64,000 nucleotides of DNA. It comes from Cryptococcus deneoformans JEC21 (taxonomy: Eukaryota; Basidiomycota; Tremellomycetes; Tremellales; Cryptococcaceae). Of the stretch, positions 24,184-40,200 are shown piece by piece. The position numbers and the translations under genes were made by a program. Within the stretch, counting starts at the first letter, position 1. Every line of letters begins with the position of its first letter. The notes under the pieces were generated by a model. It was not told the origin of the DNA. It did not search any database and worked only from the letters and a program-made list of their open reading frames with translations. The stretch spans positions 423,501-487,500 of the forward strand of contig NC_006684.1 in assembly GCF_000091045.1 (NCBI RefSeq), read 5' to 3'.

Positions 24184-25238
24184 ATGTTTGGACAGGCTGT
24201 CATTAGATTTTATCGCAGGGAATGTTTCATCACTGGCTCAAACGGAAAGACTACTCTTCGACAGGGGACACTGCAGAAAGCGTTCCACTTTGCTTCAAAA
24301 CGGGCTGCTAAAGTTCCTACTGCTCCTAGAGGTGAACGCTCCTGTATAGGCTATTTTCAAATTATAGCTAATCAATTATCGCTTACCATACAAACAGGCC
24401 CACCAGCACCACCTTCCAACACTCGTTCTACAGTCGCTCTTACCTCTCCTTGGCCCTGGCGACCCATAACCCCCTCGTCAAGACTCCCGGCGCACACCAT
24501 TTTGGAAGAGCGAGTCATATATGCAAGACCGCTTTCCTTTTCCCCTAGAAGACATTTGTTCTTGGGATGTACTCTGGCTGGATGCGGTGTCATGTTTTGG
24601 ATGATGCCTGACAAGCCGAGAATGGCTGATTGGTTCAGCGAAGACGTAGGACTGTTCAGGTGAGTAGCGTTTAGCTGGAGGTCAAAGAATTCTCAATTGA
24701 CTTATGGACTTGTAGGAGGATACTTGGCACTATCAATAACTACCTTTTCCTCGATCTTCCTCCTTTCCTTGCTCTTGCTGGTACCACTCTGGTCGCCTAT
24801 AGAATCTTTTTCGCAACAGGTCGACGAGTGACCAGATTATCTCAAATTCGAACGAGGAGTGATGGTGTGCAGGACATTCAGACTAAGACTACCTTGAGGC
24901 TTCAAACAGGTAAACAAGACTTATGGGGCAAGAATTCCGGAGTCAGAGATCTGGATATTGCAGACCTCAGGGTGGAGGCAGTACCAGGCCGTAAGTGTCG
25001 CTGTCTGGTTACGAATTCTCTGGTGCGGTTGCTAAGATATTTTAATTTCAATTTAGGGGCTGGCAAGGGTTACCTCTCTTTAACGCTTCGCCCAGAAGCA
25101 ATTAAACACAAATGGATCGAGCGCAGGCCTTATTACATGGATTTTAGAAACTCTAGATTTGTAGCGGAGACGGATCAGGAAGTCGTCATGTCGTTGAATA
25201 GGGTTGAACATGTTTTCGGTAAGGTGCAGGGGGCGTGA
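24184..25238 (+). CDS. mitochondrial-type membrane protein, paralog B
   Basis: Four exons encode a protein with the same plan as the gene at 16285. It has a basic N-terminus and a shared motif (ILEERVIYARPLSFSPRRH against VLERTVFARPSDFSPP). Two membrane spans follow, around LFLGCTLAGCGVMFWMM and PPFLALAGTTLVAYRIFF. A C-terminal domain ends in EVVMSLNRVEHVFG, aligned with EIVLSIPRLQQTFG. Introns start near 24332, 24661 and 24991. The last intron falls just before AGKGYLSLTLRP, at the position equivalent to the last intron of paralog A. A TMEM223/TMEM70-like role in mitochondrial complex assembly is possible but unproven. Confidence 0.6.
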
Positions 25239-26093
25239 TGACGAAGAAGTACCTGGTAAGTTTGGGGACCATCTCAAAACTGCAAATGTCGAGAGCTGCA
25301 TCTGTGATGCTGACATATGTCAAAGATTTCATCCCCGAATACTCATATATCACATTCGATGCATTGCACTATTGCATAGTCATAGTCTGGTAATGATCGG
25401 CTGGGGGAATTGGAGCTAGAAACCATATAAATCACCGCCTCCGGGCAGAAGCTTTCACCTTTTTGCTCGCCGTTTTTGAGCAATACGCCCACACTTCTTG
25501 ATCAATAAGCAATGCGGCATTCTGCAATGTTCACAAGAAGTGCACTGCCCGCAGGTAGGTATCAGGCAGCCAGAAGGACAGGCACAATGCTTTCACCATA
25601 AATGACAGTAAAGTGTATTCGTGAAAAGTATCGAGTATGGGCAGATTACGTACATACGGCACGCCGAAGACGCCTGCCTCCACTTCCATCATCCATCGCC
25701 GAAAGTAAATACGTATGTTCGTCGACCGAGCGGACGGAATGCTCGCTGTTCGTCAAAAAAGGAGCCTTTTCCAAACCAGTGCTCAGCTCTTATTTTAGCT
25801 ACTCATGACCGGTCAACATACGGTTCCGACCGGTGCTGTGAGCTGATACTCTGAAGCTGATTTGGAGTGTGCAGGACACGTCGTCCCAATTCGTTAGGCA
25901 ATGGTGGGTCACATGCGTACACCGCATGGAGGAAATGCATAGCCACAACAGGCATCAGTGACAATCACGGTTGGCCAACTATGAGGAAATGTATAAGAGT
26001 CGTCCACACTTGGTCGACCTGATTCCCCGTCCTCTGTATTACATACAATTCTCCACTACCCCTCGAGTTGAAAAACCTTACTCCTCCACAATA
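25239..26093. other. intergenic: upstream of the Nis1-like gene
   Basis: No gene is supported. A TATA-like TGTATAAGAG lies at about 25990, some 100 bp before the ATG at 26094, on the strand of the Nis1-like gene. Confidence 0.4.
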
Positions 26094-26732
26094 ATGAAGA
26101 TCTTCAGCACTTTGAGAATCATCTCTACCTTCCTTGTCGTCCTCTCCGCCTCTGTATCCGCAAAAGTGTATCACGTCTCCGTGCCCGATAAGGCTTCGCC
26201 TGGAGAAATTATCACAGCAATTCTTTCATCATCCAGCTACATCCAAAACTGGGATGATTTTGGCGTAAGTTCTCTTGTCTGCCTTCTTGTCAACAGATCA
26301 GCTAGTGCTAAGTATTTTATTATTATTAATAAAACAGGTTATTTGGGGTCTAGTGCGCGAAGGACAAGAATGCGATGGATGTATAGGTCAAGAGATTGGG
26401 TATCAAAACCTCTAGTTCGTGTCATATTTTCTTACGCTGACTGGGGTTCTAAAGAGCTCATGAATATTTTTTTGTAGTAAAGATCCAAGTTACCCCACCC
26501 AGCCTGGCAATGTTTCGCTCCAGGTCACCATTCCGAACATTACCACGGGCTCATACACTTTTGTAGCCGCGGTTCCCCATCTTGTAGGAGTGCGTTGTAC
26601 CTCACGTAATGATCAAAAGAAAAACGGCCAAGATAATGATGCTAATGGTGATTACAGGCTTCTGGGGAGACAGGAATCAACTACTTCACGCAAGCTATTG
26701 AGCTCGTGTCCAGTGCTAAAATCAGGGTCTAG
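26094..26732 (+). CDS. small secreted protein of the Nis1 family
   Basis: Four exons (26094-26264, 26338-26414, 26478-26589, 26658-26732) give 144 aa. A signal peptide ends at about VSASVSA/K. The mature part carries the Nis1 signature: ITAILSSSSYIQNWDDFGVI, WGLVREGQECDGCIGQEIGY (with the conserved Cys pair), GNVSLQVTIPNITTGSYTFV and ASGETGINYF near the end. Direct translation is broken in every exon, so the splices are required. Each joins the family motifs in frame. In plant-associated fungi, Nis1 (necrosis-inducing secreted protein 1) is a core effector that blocks plant immune kinases. What it does in a yeast-like basidiomycete is unknown. Confidence 0.85.
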
Positions 26733-26906
26733 TTGGGTAGACCATGTGAAAGCGTGTAAGCGTCAGCCAGTTGATACGTCTGATAATGGAGTATTGTAAT
26801 AAGCCTCGCAACTAATCGTCAGATGTGCCCGATACATAATGCATGTAATAACCTAAAATTTGTAAAACCTATACAAAATGAACAACAAATAACCTAAAGA
26901 CAAGCC

Positions 26907-28198
26907 TTATGACAAAATCTGTAATGCTATCATCAGCACGTGTAACAAAAGCCACATGGAATCACTTACAGCAAGGAGAATAACGGCGCCCACTATAACA
27001 AGGATGAGCAACAAGCAGGCCATCCTTTTCCCAGCCTTTCGCTGATACTCATGGGCCGTTGTAAGTTCTTCAGCAGCAGAAGAACTATCGCGAGCAACAG
27101 AGATGACGTTACTTTCGATATTGTCTTGGTGTAGTGTCAGTATAGACGTTCGAAACCCCCACAATCCAATGAAAACCTACCGATAAGACCACCCTGTTCT
27201 ACGACCATTGTACCTAGATCGCGGAAGATGTCGTTCAACTCGTGGATACCTGATTCAATCTCTCGTATTTCAGCCTCTCGCTCTGCAATCAAGGTCTCTT
27301 GGAATTCCAACTCTTGCGCAGATACGCTGCAAGCGGGGGTCAGCTTGTTGCGATCATAACAAGGGTGTCTGATGGGGACAGAACTCACTGGTGAACTTGC
27401 TGCTGAGTTTGCACCTGCTCTAGTTCTACGGAACTTCTTGACTCATCATATCTACCTTGTTCGTCAGTCAAAGTCCTTTAATAAAGGGCACAAATTGGAT
27501 GTACGCTTCTTCGTTTTCTTCTACCAATCTGTCCACCTTTCTCTTTTGGTTCTCTACGTAGAGCCTCTGTTTCTCCGCGGATAATCTCTGCACTCGTTGA
27601 AAGGCGGTTATGGCGTTAGTGAACTCTTTGGAAAGCTTAGTTTGTATTGGTTTACGGGTGGCCTACGAATGATACGGTAGGTTAGTGAGTGCGGGAACAG
27701 TGCGTAAAAGTGCTCAAACACTCACGAGTTCTCCTCCAGCAGGGTAAGCCGCAAGCTTCTTAACATCCAGACTCGAGTTTTTGACCATATCCCGAGTCGC
27801 TTCCGTCAAATTATGTCTGGGGGCAGTAGAAGTGAGTCACAAGCCACTCCGTTATTGCAATATGCTTACAAGCTTGTTCGAAGGTTATCACCATCTGCGT
27901 TCCCGCCCAACTTGTCCACCAACCTCTGGATACCCTGTACATTGGATTGAATCTTGAAAACCTGGATAGAGACAGAGTCCTTGAGAGCTATGAATGTGGC
28001 GTCTTGGTCTGTATTTGATAGCGTGATTGAGTGAGCAAATGGGATCGAAGGATGGCATCAAGTAGGCGAACGGACAGGGCACGGGATGAAGGGAGATGTC
28101 AGTCTTGAGAGTATGCATGGATGAGCGACCGACGTACCAGGTGCACCACCTCTCAAGAGCGGCTCAGCCTGGCCCCTCTCCAAGTCGTTGAAGCTCAT
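26907..28198 (-). CDS. PEP12: endosomal syntaxin (Pep12-like Qa-SNARE)
   Basis: This Qa-SNARE drives fusion of vesicles with late endosome or vacuole membranes. The start MSFNDLERG resembles the Pep12 family. An Habc bundle follows (HNLTEATRDMVKNSSLDVKK and related helices). The SNARE helix runs from EREAEIREIESGIHELNDIF through DNIESNVISVARDSSSAAEE, with the zero-layer Gln in the VVEQGG region. It ends in the membrane anchor MACLLLILVIVGAVILLA. About seven short introns cut the gene. The last one (26919-26969) is 51 nt, in frame and stop-free; splicing gives the ending ILLAILS. The gene is divergent from DCTN6, with only about 160 bp between the starts. Confidence 0.85.
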
Positions 28199-28357
28199 GT
28201 CGATATGTCGTTGAAATCGGGTAGATGATGAAAAGGAGAAAGTGGACCGATGATGTGGCGGCGATAAAGGGGGAGCTCCGTCCTCAGCCGTTCGTTGAAG
28301 ACGGAGGTTTGTTATGGTCCTCGTTCACCTTGCCTTTTCTTCGGTGGCCGCTACGAG

Positions 28358-29166
28358 ATGGAATCCATTTCCCGCCCGTATGTGTCTGCCTTGTGGGCCA
28401 CGATATGCATATTCACCACTGACACACCTGGCAGAACCCTCACAGCGCACGCAACCTCCCTCATCTGCGCAGACACTGACCTCCGCGGACCCATCTCCGT
28501 CGGGCCCAACGTCATTATCCACCCTCGCGCTACCATCTACGCTGCTGCCGGGCCAATCATGTTAGGGGAAGGGTGTATCGTAGAGGAGGGGTGTATCATA
28601 GTGAACAGGTGCGTCTGTCGTTCGGGGAGCTCTAGCTGACATGTGATACAGGAAGAAGGACACAATGAAGATAGGAGAGAACAACCACTTTATGGTAGGC
28701 TGCCGTACGTTTTATCCTTTCGACCTAATATATTTGGATAATAACCTGATCGGAAGAGCAGGAATAGAGTCGCCATCCATAGGTAACAACAATATCTTCC
28801 AACCGAAGAGTACGGCGTCTGGAGGTGTCATCGTGACGGACAACTGTATTATCAGTCCGTCTTGCGTGGTTGGTTGCGGGAAGAAGGCTGATAATAACGA
28901 TTACAGGCGCAGGCACTATTCTCTTACCGTCTCCTACCGGTACCGATCAAGAACCAGAAACGCTTCCTCCTTACACTGTCATATATGGTGCAGATTCTTC
29001 AAGACGGACATGGGATGGGAGCGGGCACGTCGCTGAGATGGCGCTAAGGAGTAAGCAGGCAGAGTATCTGAGGGAGATAATGCCAAAGTATGTTTACAAT
29101 GATGTCTCGCCTGTGGATTGTATTATTAACGAGTATAGATTCAATCGTTTACGCCCTACAACATAG
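28358..29166 (+). CDS. DCTN6: dynactin subunit p27 (DCTN6)
   Basis: The p27 subunit sits on the pointed-end complex of dynactin and helps target dynein cargo. The start chosen is MESISRP, joined over a 57-nt intron (28378-28434) to TLTAHATSLICADTDLRG. The left-handed beta-helix hexapeptide pattern follows: GPISVGPNVIIHPRATIYAA, AGPIMLGEGCIVEEGCIIVN, IGENNHFMVGC and SIGNNNIFQPKS. The end has the diagnostic PPYTVIYGADSSRRTW and a C-terminal helix. The last intron needs a donor inside CVVGCG to keep the frame into AGTILLPSPTG. The gene converges with the next one, about 190 bp away. Confidence 0.88.
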
Positions 29167-29356
29167 ACGGAGATGTAGCATATGCATTTTATGCGATACC
29201 GATACCCAGTATGGTGGTTGTGACAAGGCAAAGTGCTATTTACTGTACAGAGGGGGAAGGCCTTGAAGAAGCTATTTCAGGTGTGACGTCCCTAGATATA
29301 CTGGATAATTGTCGCCAAAATTGTGACGGGATCCCATCCGTTGCAGAGCTCTCAAT

Positions 29357-32054
29357 CTATAGCGTGGTTGTCAGTTTTGGATTGACAATGATCTGCGGGT
29401 CAAAATGACGCACCTCAGAATAAGCAATCGTCCTGCCATTCAACTCTGTAGCCTTCACACTTCTGATCACAACCCCTTCCTCAATTTGGGTTACCTCTTC
29501 AATGTACTCGTCCGCCTCCAAGTAATACACTACACCATCTATCTCTAATGAAATTGGAGGTTGCGGTGACGAAGATTCGGTGGAAGCTTGAGAAATGTTG
29601 AAGAACGAACTGATTGCTATGGGAATGTCGGTAAAGGGTAGAGGAGCACTGGCGATTAATTGGACGTCCGTTGGTCTGCAATTTCGGTTAGCTCCTAGTT
29701 GATAACCTGCATATTTCTTGCAGCTTACCTATCAGGAAGGAAAAGATCGACTTCGTTAAGAATACCCATTTCGCTCTTAAGCTTATCTTCCACCGTAGAA
29801 GGTTCACCCTCTTGATCGGTCACTTCTTGATTTGCAGCTTCAACTGGCTCAGACACCTCTTCGATCACTTCTTGCTTTGCAGCTTCAGCCGCCTCAGACA
29901 CCTCTTCGATCACTTCTTGCTCTACACTCTCCATTGCCTTCACTTCTGTCTCGAACTCCACGCCTTCACCTATTGCAGTCTTTTCTAGATGATCCACAAG
30001 TTTGGCAAATCGATCCTGCCACCGTATTTGAAGGGTGTAATCAAATTTGAGATAGCGGGATTCATTAGTGGAGGATGAAGGGTGTGAGCGGTAGCGTAAT
30101 CGATGAAGTTTGGTAGGAGGGTTGAAAGGCGGGTGTTGGACCATGACAGGTGTAAGACTAGTACAGAGTTCAGCATAGATTCGCTCCGGTTAAGCTGTAG
30201 TGATTACACACCTAGGAGAGAAGATGAATCTCCTGGACTGATCCTCTCGTACCCATCGCTCAAGGTTCTCCACCTGCCATTGCCCAGGTAACGGTGAATC
30301 CCACAAGGCATTCTTCCCATCTTGTGTCACTACAGGAAGAAGTAAATGACCAAATTTGGCAACCAGCTTTCCTCTGTTCTGTACGAGCTCTTCGATTACC
30401 ACCTTCAACCGCCCCTTTTCACCCCTCTCGCTGCTGGATAGAGGATAGGAAACCAATCGATCTTCCATCTTTTCAGCCATTTGCTCGGTTGCTCTAGAGC
30501 TAGGGCTTCCATCCCACTTCTTCACTTTTTCCAAACGGCAAAAGTGGCTGCCAATAGTGGTGGCAGAGAGATCCCATGGGAGAGGCTCGGTGTTTGAAGG
30601 GAAAAAGGGATAGAGGCCGTATGTGTCCTGTCGAGGATCAAGAACCTGACATATATTAGTAAAAAAAAACAAAAAACGGGTAGGGAGATATGGACGACTT
30701 ACTGAGGCTGGGTTATGTGAAAGAAAGTGAGCTACAGCCGGGCGGACGTTTTGCAAAGGTCGATGACGAGGCAAAACACTTGTCTATATCACAGTGATTA
30801 GCCTCTTGATGTGAGAGATTTAGGATACTGGTTTCCTTACTCTGAGAGCTGCCACTCCCAACATGCGTTTGGATGCCTCTGCTGCGTCTTCGCTTAGGGC
30901 GGTTGCTCGGTACTTCAAACTGTTATTAGTACAATTTCATGGCCCAATTTAGAGTTACATACCATGCCCTCTGCTGTGAGCTCCACATAGGCTCCAGCGG
31001 CGTTGGAGATTGTTTGGAGGAGCCCAACAGTGGCTTCCAGACCCAGTACGTCATCTCTAGAAAACTCAATTGTCACGATAGACTATTTACACCTATCAGC
31101 ACCTCACAGTTATAACCACAATGTGACAGGATGAAGCTTACCTTGCGCCTTTCGTCCAACACTTCTCGTAAAGTGTTACAACTCTCATTTCTACCCTTCG
31201 CAACCAAGACCATTCGGTTCTCATCGCCTGGTTGAGATGTCTGAAAGGGAGATTGGGGAGCTTCACTGGCGCGCATTACGGACAGTTGGAGGTTCTCGTA
31301 TTGAGCAAACCGTTGAATGAGAGCATTATCGCGCAGAAAAAGGAACAGCTCGGAAGATGAAAGTTCATACACTGTAAAAACAACGTTAGGAGTCATATTA
31401 AGCAGTCCTTGACATACCTTCAGTTTTGGGAGGCGGTTCCCTTGGTTCATCCCTCGGTTCAACCCAATCCCAAGTACTCATTATTCTCTTGATGACGGCT
31501 GCCTTACTGACACCTTTTCCCCCAACGTAGTTTAACCCCAGTTCGCGTGCAAATGATTTGAGTTGTTTCGTCAAGAATGCAGTATGGATAGAGTCGTAAA
31601 GTCGTTTGTATAACCGAGGGTAATCAGGGTGCCAAGGTTTGAGAGGCGGTTCAGTAGGTTGCTTAGACAAAAGATCATCCAGAGTTGGAGAAGGGTTGGG
31701 AGATGAAGTTACTGGTGTTTGTAGAAAATCAGACCAATATTTAGCGTCGGATGATGGAGGTAACTGTGGAGGTGTGTTTGAAGAGCCATCCTTCAGTGCA
31801 TCTGCTAACCGCTTGGCATTGGCGATGATTTGACGGCGAGCGAAGTTTGATTTATGACCCTTGTGCGCAATTGCATTTCCTACCTTTCCCGGTGACTGGG
31901 GTCCGTCGGACCGAAGGGATACGGACATATGCCGACGAGACGAGGCAGAACTGGATTCGGCATAAGGGAGATCGTTCTCGGGTTGAAGGGTCCCATGAGG
32001 AAAATTTCGAGTGAGGCGAAGGACAGAGCGCCTGGAATAACGTATTGCAAGCAT
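29357..32054 (-). CDS. SLS1: Sls1-like mitochondrial inner-membrane-associated protein
   Basis: The N-terminus (MLAIRYSRRSVLRLTRNF) is Arg-rich without acidic residues, a strong mitochondrial presequence. The next part, LTKQLKSFARELGLNYVGGK followed by a helix ending in IKRIMSTWDW, matches the SLS N-terminal domain pattern (a leucine-rich helix pair before a terminal Trp). The rest is a long globular region with RMVLVAKGRNESCNTLREVL and PLPGQWQVENLERWV, an acidic repeat of EVIEEVSE units at about 29840-29930, and a beta-rich end. It is split by several introns. In budding yeast Sls1 coordinates mitochondrial transcription with translation at the inner membrane. The family call rests on the N-terminal motif, so it is moderate. 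Confidence 0.6.
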
Positions 32055-32321
32055 CTACGGCTGCAGTGCGTTTGTTTTGAGAGCGAGTTGCGGAGAGCGG
32101 TGAATAGATGGATTGCTACATTCAAGGATTGAACGAATGTGAGGTCAAATTTCGGGAATCACATGTTTAAAGTAATGATGTCATGGCTTTTCATTCATTA
32201 CTATGTTCCAAATAAAGAGAAACGAAAAAGAGCCACAACGAAGGGGGGCCAAAGACTCTGACGGACAACTGACGGAAGATGTAACCCTCGTTTACTGATT
32301 TAAAGAGACAAAGAGACGGCA

Positions 32322-32687
32322 ATGTCACCAATCGTAGATGCGCTCGCCTTGTCGCCGGGCATTACAAACCCCAAAGCTATGCCGGTCTTCGCATCCACCT
32401 TTCCGGCATCTCCCAATGCTCCTCAAATACCTTCCAACAAACAACAAACCACCAGCACTACTGCAATAACATCCAACCCCTCAGTAACATCGCATACGAC
32501 ATTTTCGATGCCTGGAGTCCATTATTCATTACCTAATGGACGGTATTTTAAACCCCCATTTCCCTTCGGAATTACTACATGCACTGCGCGCCTCTTACAA
32601 GCAATCGATCTCGCATGCCATCAATCGAAGTTTTGGGCCCAAAAAGTACATAACTTCAGTAATTCACCGATGATCATCCTGGCATAG
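32322..32687 (+). CDS. possible small hypothetical protein, 121 aa
   Basis: This frame is open from an ATG with no recognisable domain. The first 65 residues are Ser/Thr/Pro-rich and low in complexity. The second half (RYFKPPFPFGITTCTARLLQ) is more ordered. It is divergent from the Sls1-like gene and converges on RecQ, so the space would otherwise hold only regulatory sequence. It may be spurious or missing exons. Confidence 0.3.
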   Translation: MSPIVDALALSPGITNPKAMPVFASTFPASPNAPQIPSNKQQTTSTTAITSNPSVTSHTTFSMPGVHYSLPNGRYFKPPFPFGITTCTARLLQAIDLACHQSKFWAQKVHNFSNSPMIILA

Positions 32688-32968
32688 CGCGGCTACAAAT
32701 CGAGCAATCCTTATCAGTCTCCGCTCCCTAGTCATTTCCCGATTATCCCATGCCTTGGGTCCTCAATCAAATTTCATAAATCTCAAACGAATAACAACAA
32801 TCGAGTTGTAAGGTACGGAGATGATCTTGATGAATAAACAATTATCCCCTTTTTAGAGGAAGAAAATGACTACTACAATGATGTATCTAAATGTTTGTTG
32901 TTCACTAGCCAATACAGGTTATATAACTTATGGAATTATGCAAATACAACCGACTTTCTCACACGAAT

Positions 32969-36593
<3,625 letters not shown>

Positions 36594-37274
36594 AGCTGCT
36601 CATTGCACGATGGATATGGCTTGTATGAAGGAACCCACAATTTCGTTTGACGTTGCCACCTGCTGGTAAACTGTAACGCGCGAAAAGGTGCAGTCGCGTC
36701 AACCAAACAAAAGTGGAGGTTATAGGCATGCGAGCGTTAGGCGTGGCAAAACCCTTTTCTCACATTTTCAATTAGGCACCCGACTTGATTTTATGTGTCA
36801 ACAACAAACAAAACACAGACGCGAACAGAGACGTCCACGCACCATACAGCATTTTCTGCTCCAGTCTTCCATTTCTTTTACTCCTTTCCATTTGCCACCC
36901 AGAAAGGTAACAAGAGAGTGGTAGTGCAAAGGTAAGCTACAAGGGGACGGCAAGCGTCTTTCAATTTTGTGAGTCCGTCTCGCACCGTTGTCGTGATATC
37001 AGGGAGGGAGCGGCCCTAGCTTTTGGGCCGGTTGATTGAAAGTGTTTAGTCGTTTGTTGCTGGCCATTGTGTCTTCATTTCACATTTAGCTTCCATAGAA
37101 CCAATCCCATTACAATTACTGACACTCAGGCTATAGGGTTCATTCATATTCGGGGTGACAACTTCTTCGTATGTAACTTCTGGAACCCAGCCTTGTTTAT
37201 GTCTAACAAAGCTGTAGACCCACCGACTTTTTTGATAATCAACGGGCGTCGACGCCCCATTCGCAGGACCCTCT
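36594..37274. other. divergent promoter region of RecQ and the Num1-like gene
   Basis: The two genes are transcribed away from each other from about 680 bp. No coding or RNA signal is supported. Confidence 0.4.
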
Positions 37275-40200
37275 ATGGGATCCCCCTTACCAAGACAGCG
37301 TTCACGCGCAAACCTCAAACATGCACTCCCTGCGCCACCATCCACTCGCTCACTAGCATCGATGGCAGGTAACAGCCCGACATCGTCTCCTACGCCTCAA
37401 CGACGCTCTGAGATTACGGCCGACGCACTTCGGTCTCACCTTTCAAGCTTGTTAGAACAAAAGTCGTCACAACTTCAAATGCTGGGAACAATGGGCCAGG
37501 AGATTCTGAGACAACAGCAAGAGCTCGAAGAGCGCATCCGGGACTTTGAAGGTGAAGGAATAGAAGGGGATGCCATCGCGGAGGAGACCAAGGAAAAACT
37601 TAGAGAGCTTGACGAAGCAATGAAAGCTTGGGAAAATCAGAATGAAGATATGATGAGAGAGCTCGGAGGAAAGGTACGTCTTTGCCTATTATGTGATACA
37701 GCTGTTCAATCTAATTTCGTATAGATGCCTGAGAGCTTTCAAGGTCCGGCTGTTGCCACAGTACCGTCCTCAACCAAAGCTGCAGCTCAACCTAATAATC
37801 TCACGCGGCGACAGCGCAATACCCAGCATCGACAGCTTGACATGGAGTTTGCGACTGAGATTGGTCAGAACCTTCTGGTCGAAGTTCGGAGGCTTCAAGC
37901 ATTGTTGAGTGAAAGGGACCGCGCTCTGGAAAAGCTTTCCGAAGAAAAGGAGACTTGGGAACAAGAAAGTCAGACCCTATTGATTGCTGTAAGGGCTGCA
38001 GAAAGCAGCGTTGGTGCGTAGATTGAACGTATCAAATCTTCGGCCACTAACGCCCTTGTAGACCGTTACAAAGAAGAGAACTGGAACCTTGAAGTAAATC
38101 TACAAGAACTTCGTTCATCTGTTGCCGACATGCAAGATCAGCTCACCAAGGCCAATGCCGAGCAAGCACGCCTGCAAAAAACCCTCGTATCCTCTCGCGA
38201 GGCTGCTGAAGCTTACAAGACCGAAGCCGAGAAACATGCTCAGGCTATCGAAGAACTCAAAGCCAAGCATGAGACTGATATGGCCCAGGCTAGAAGGACG
38301 ACTGCTGGCTTGCAACGTGACAAAAGCGACTTGTTAGGGGAACTCAATCACGAAAGACAGCGGCGAGTCAGCGCACGAGGCAGAATGTCCCAGAGCTTGA
38401 GCGCTAGCCCTGGCATGCTCAGTCCTAACCACCTCGACAGCGACGAAGACGATGTCTTTGCAGCTGGTGGAAAAGGCAACTCCAGCCCTACCAAACGCGG
38501 TCCTGGCTTTGACGCCAACGATAATGCCCTTTCGCCTTCTCAGCTTTACGAATCCGACTTTGACTCACCGAACCCTACGCCCTCTAAACCATTCCCCCGA
38601 TCACCTCTTGGAGAGATGTTTGTCAGTGAGAACGATGAGCTCCGTGAGAAACTTCGGGTCGCTGAGCAAGAAATTGAAGCTCTCAAGAGCGAAAATGAGC
38701 GAGTCCGACTTGGCAGCTTTTCAAAGAAGGAAAGCGTTGTCGATGAGTTTGGCACTCGTGCTCCTGCAGGTGAATGGGAGGAAGATGAGCACACGATTGG
38801 TGCTTCAAGTCGAGGCCGAGGTTCTACCCGGGGCAGACGTGGTGGACGAGGAAAGAATTTTGCCGCCAGTATTGGCCGCAAATTTGGTTTCAACAGAGCA
38901 GTTTCTGGCCTCAGCACCCCCAACGCTGGCGACAGAAGCTTCAACTCAACGAGCTCTGGCACTCCCGATCTTTTGCGCCCTCGAGACATGTCCGCGAGCC
39001 CCGCTCCTTCCGTTATTGGTGGCGAAACGTTGGGCAACGTCTTGGGCAATCGCTCTGTTGAGAGGCTCGGATCTGCCTCACCTTTCAACACGCCTTCCAT
39101 CGACAGTCTCAAGGCTAACTTTGGTCAGCCTACAGCTCTTGCCGATGAAATCGGTGCGCCCATCGAGCCATCTACCGACTATGTCGACGCTGGTATCATG
39201 ACTGATAAATGGTCACCGGAGAAGCCAATCATGCCTGGTACACAGTCGCCTGCTGTTATCCCCTCACCTACCACGCCTACTGAACTCATTGCCAGCTGGG
39301 GTGCTGAAACACCTAAACGCGGTGTCAGGGATGAGTCGCAGTTTGCCAACCTTCCTCCTCTCCCTCCTCCTCCAGCAACCCCCACAGCTGCTGGTGATAC
39401 TACTCCCACCAAGAAGAATACTCCTCTTCCTATGCCCAGCAGGCTTCAGCAAGTCTTTGCGCCCATTTCTATCGATGATAGTATGTCTATCACTACCGAT
39501 ACTGATGCCGACGACTATGAATCGGCTGCTGAGACGATCGGCTCCCTCACTCCTAACCGAACCCAATCCGAGCTCCCTACCGACACCGAAGCCTACCAAA
39601 CTGGCCGAGAATGGCCCAACGAGAGCAGCGCAGAGGACAGTGACACGGAGGAAGTGCAAGAACAAGAGCACACTTTGCGTGGTCTGAAGGCCTCTTCTAC
39701 CATAGGTTTGGGCTTGGCCAGTGCCGCTGCTGGTGGATGGGCTGCTGCTAAGCAAGCACACAAAATGGCCAGTAGAGACAGAATCGCCGACGCTCCTGTC
39801 GAGAAGATCGTCGAGAAGATCGTCGAAGTCGAAAAACGCATTGAAGTCCCTGTCGACAGGATTGTCGAGGTTGAAAAACGCGTTGAAGTACCTGTGGACA
39901 GAATCGTCGAGGTTGAAAAAATTATCGAAAAGATTGTCGAAGTCCCGGTTGAGAGGATTATCGAGGTCGAAAAGATCGTCGAAATACCAGTTGAAAAGAT
40001 TGTGGAGGTTGAGAAGATCGTCGAAGTCGAAAAACGCATTGAAGTTCCTGTCGACAGGATTATCGAGGTTGAGAAACGCGTCGAAGTACCTGTGGACAGA
40101 ATCGTCGAGGTTGAAAAAATTATCGAAAAAATTGTTGAAGTCCCGGTTGAGAAGATTATCGAGGTCGAAAAGATCGTCGAAAAGATTGTCGAAGTCCCGG

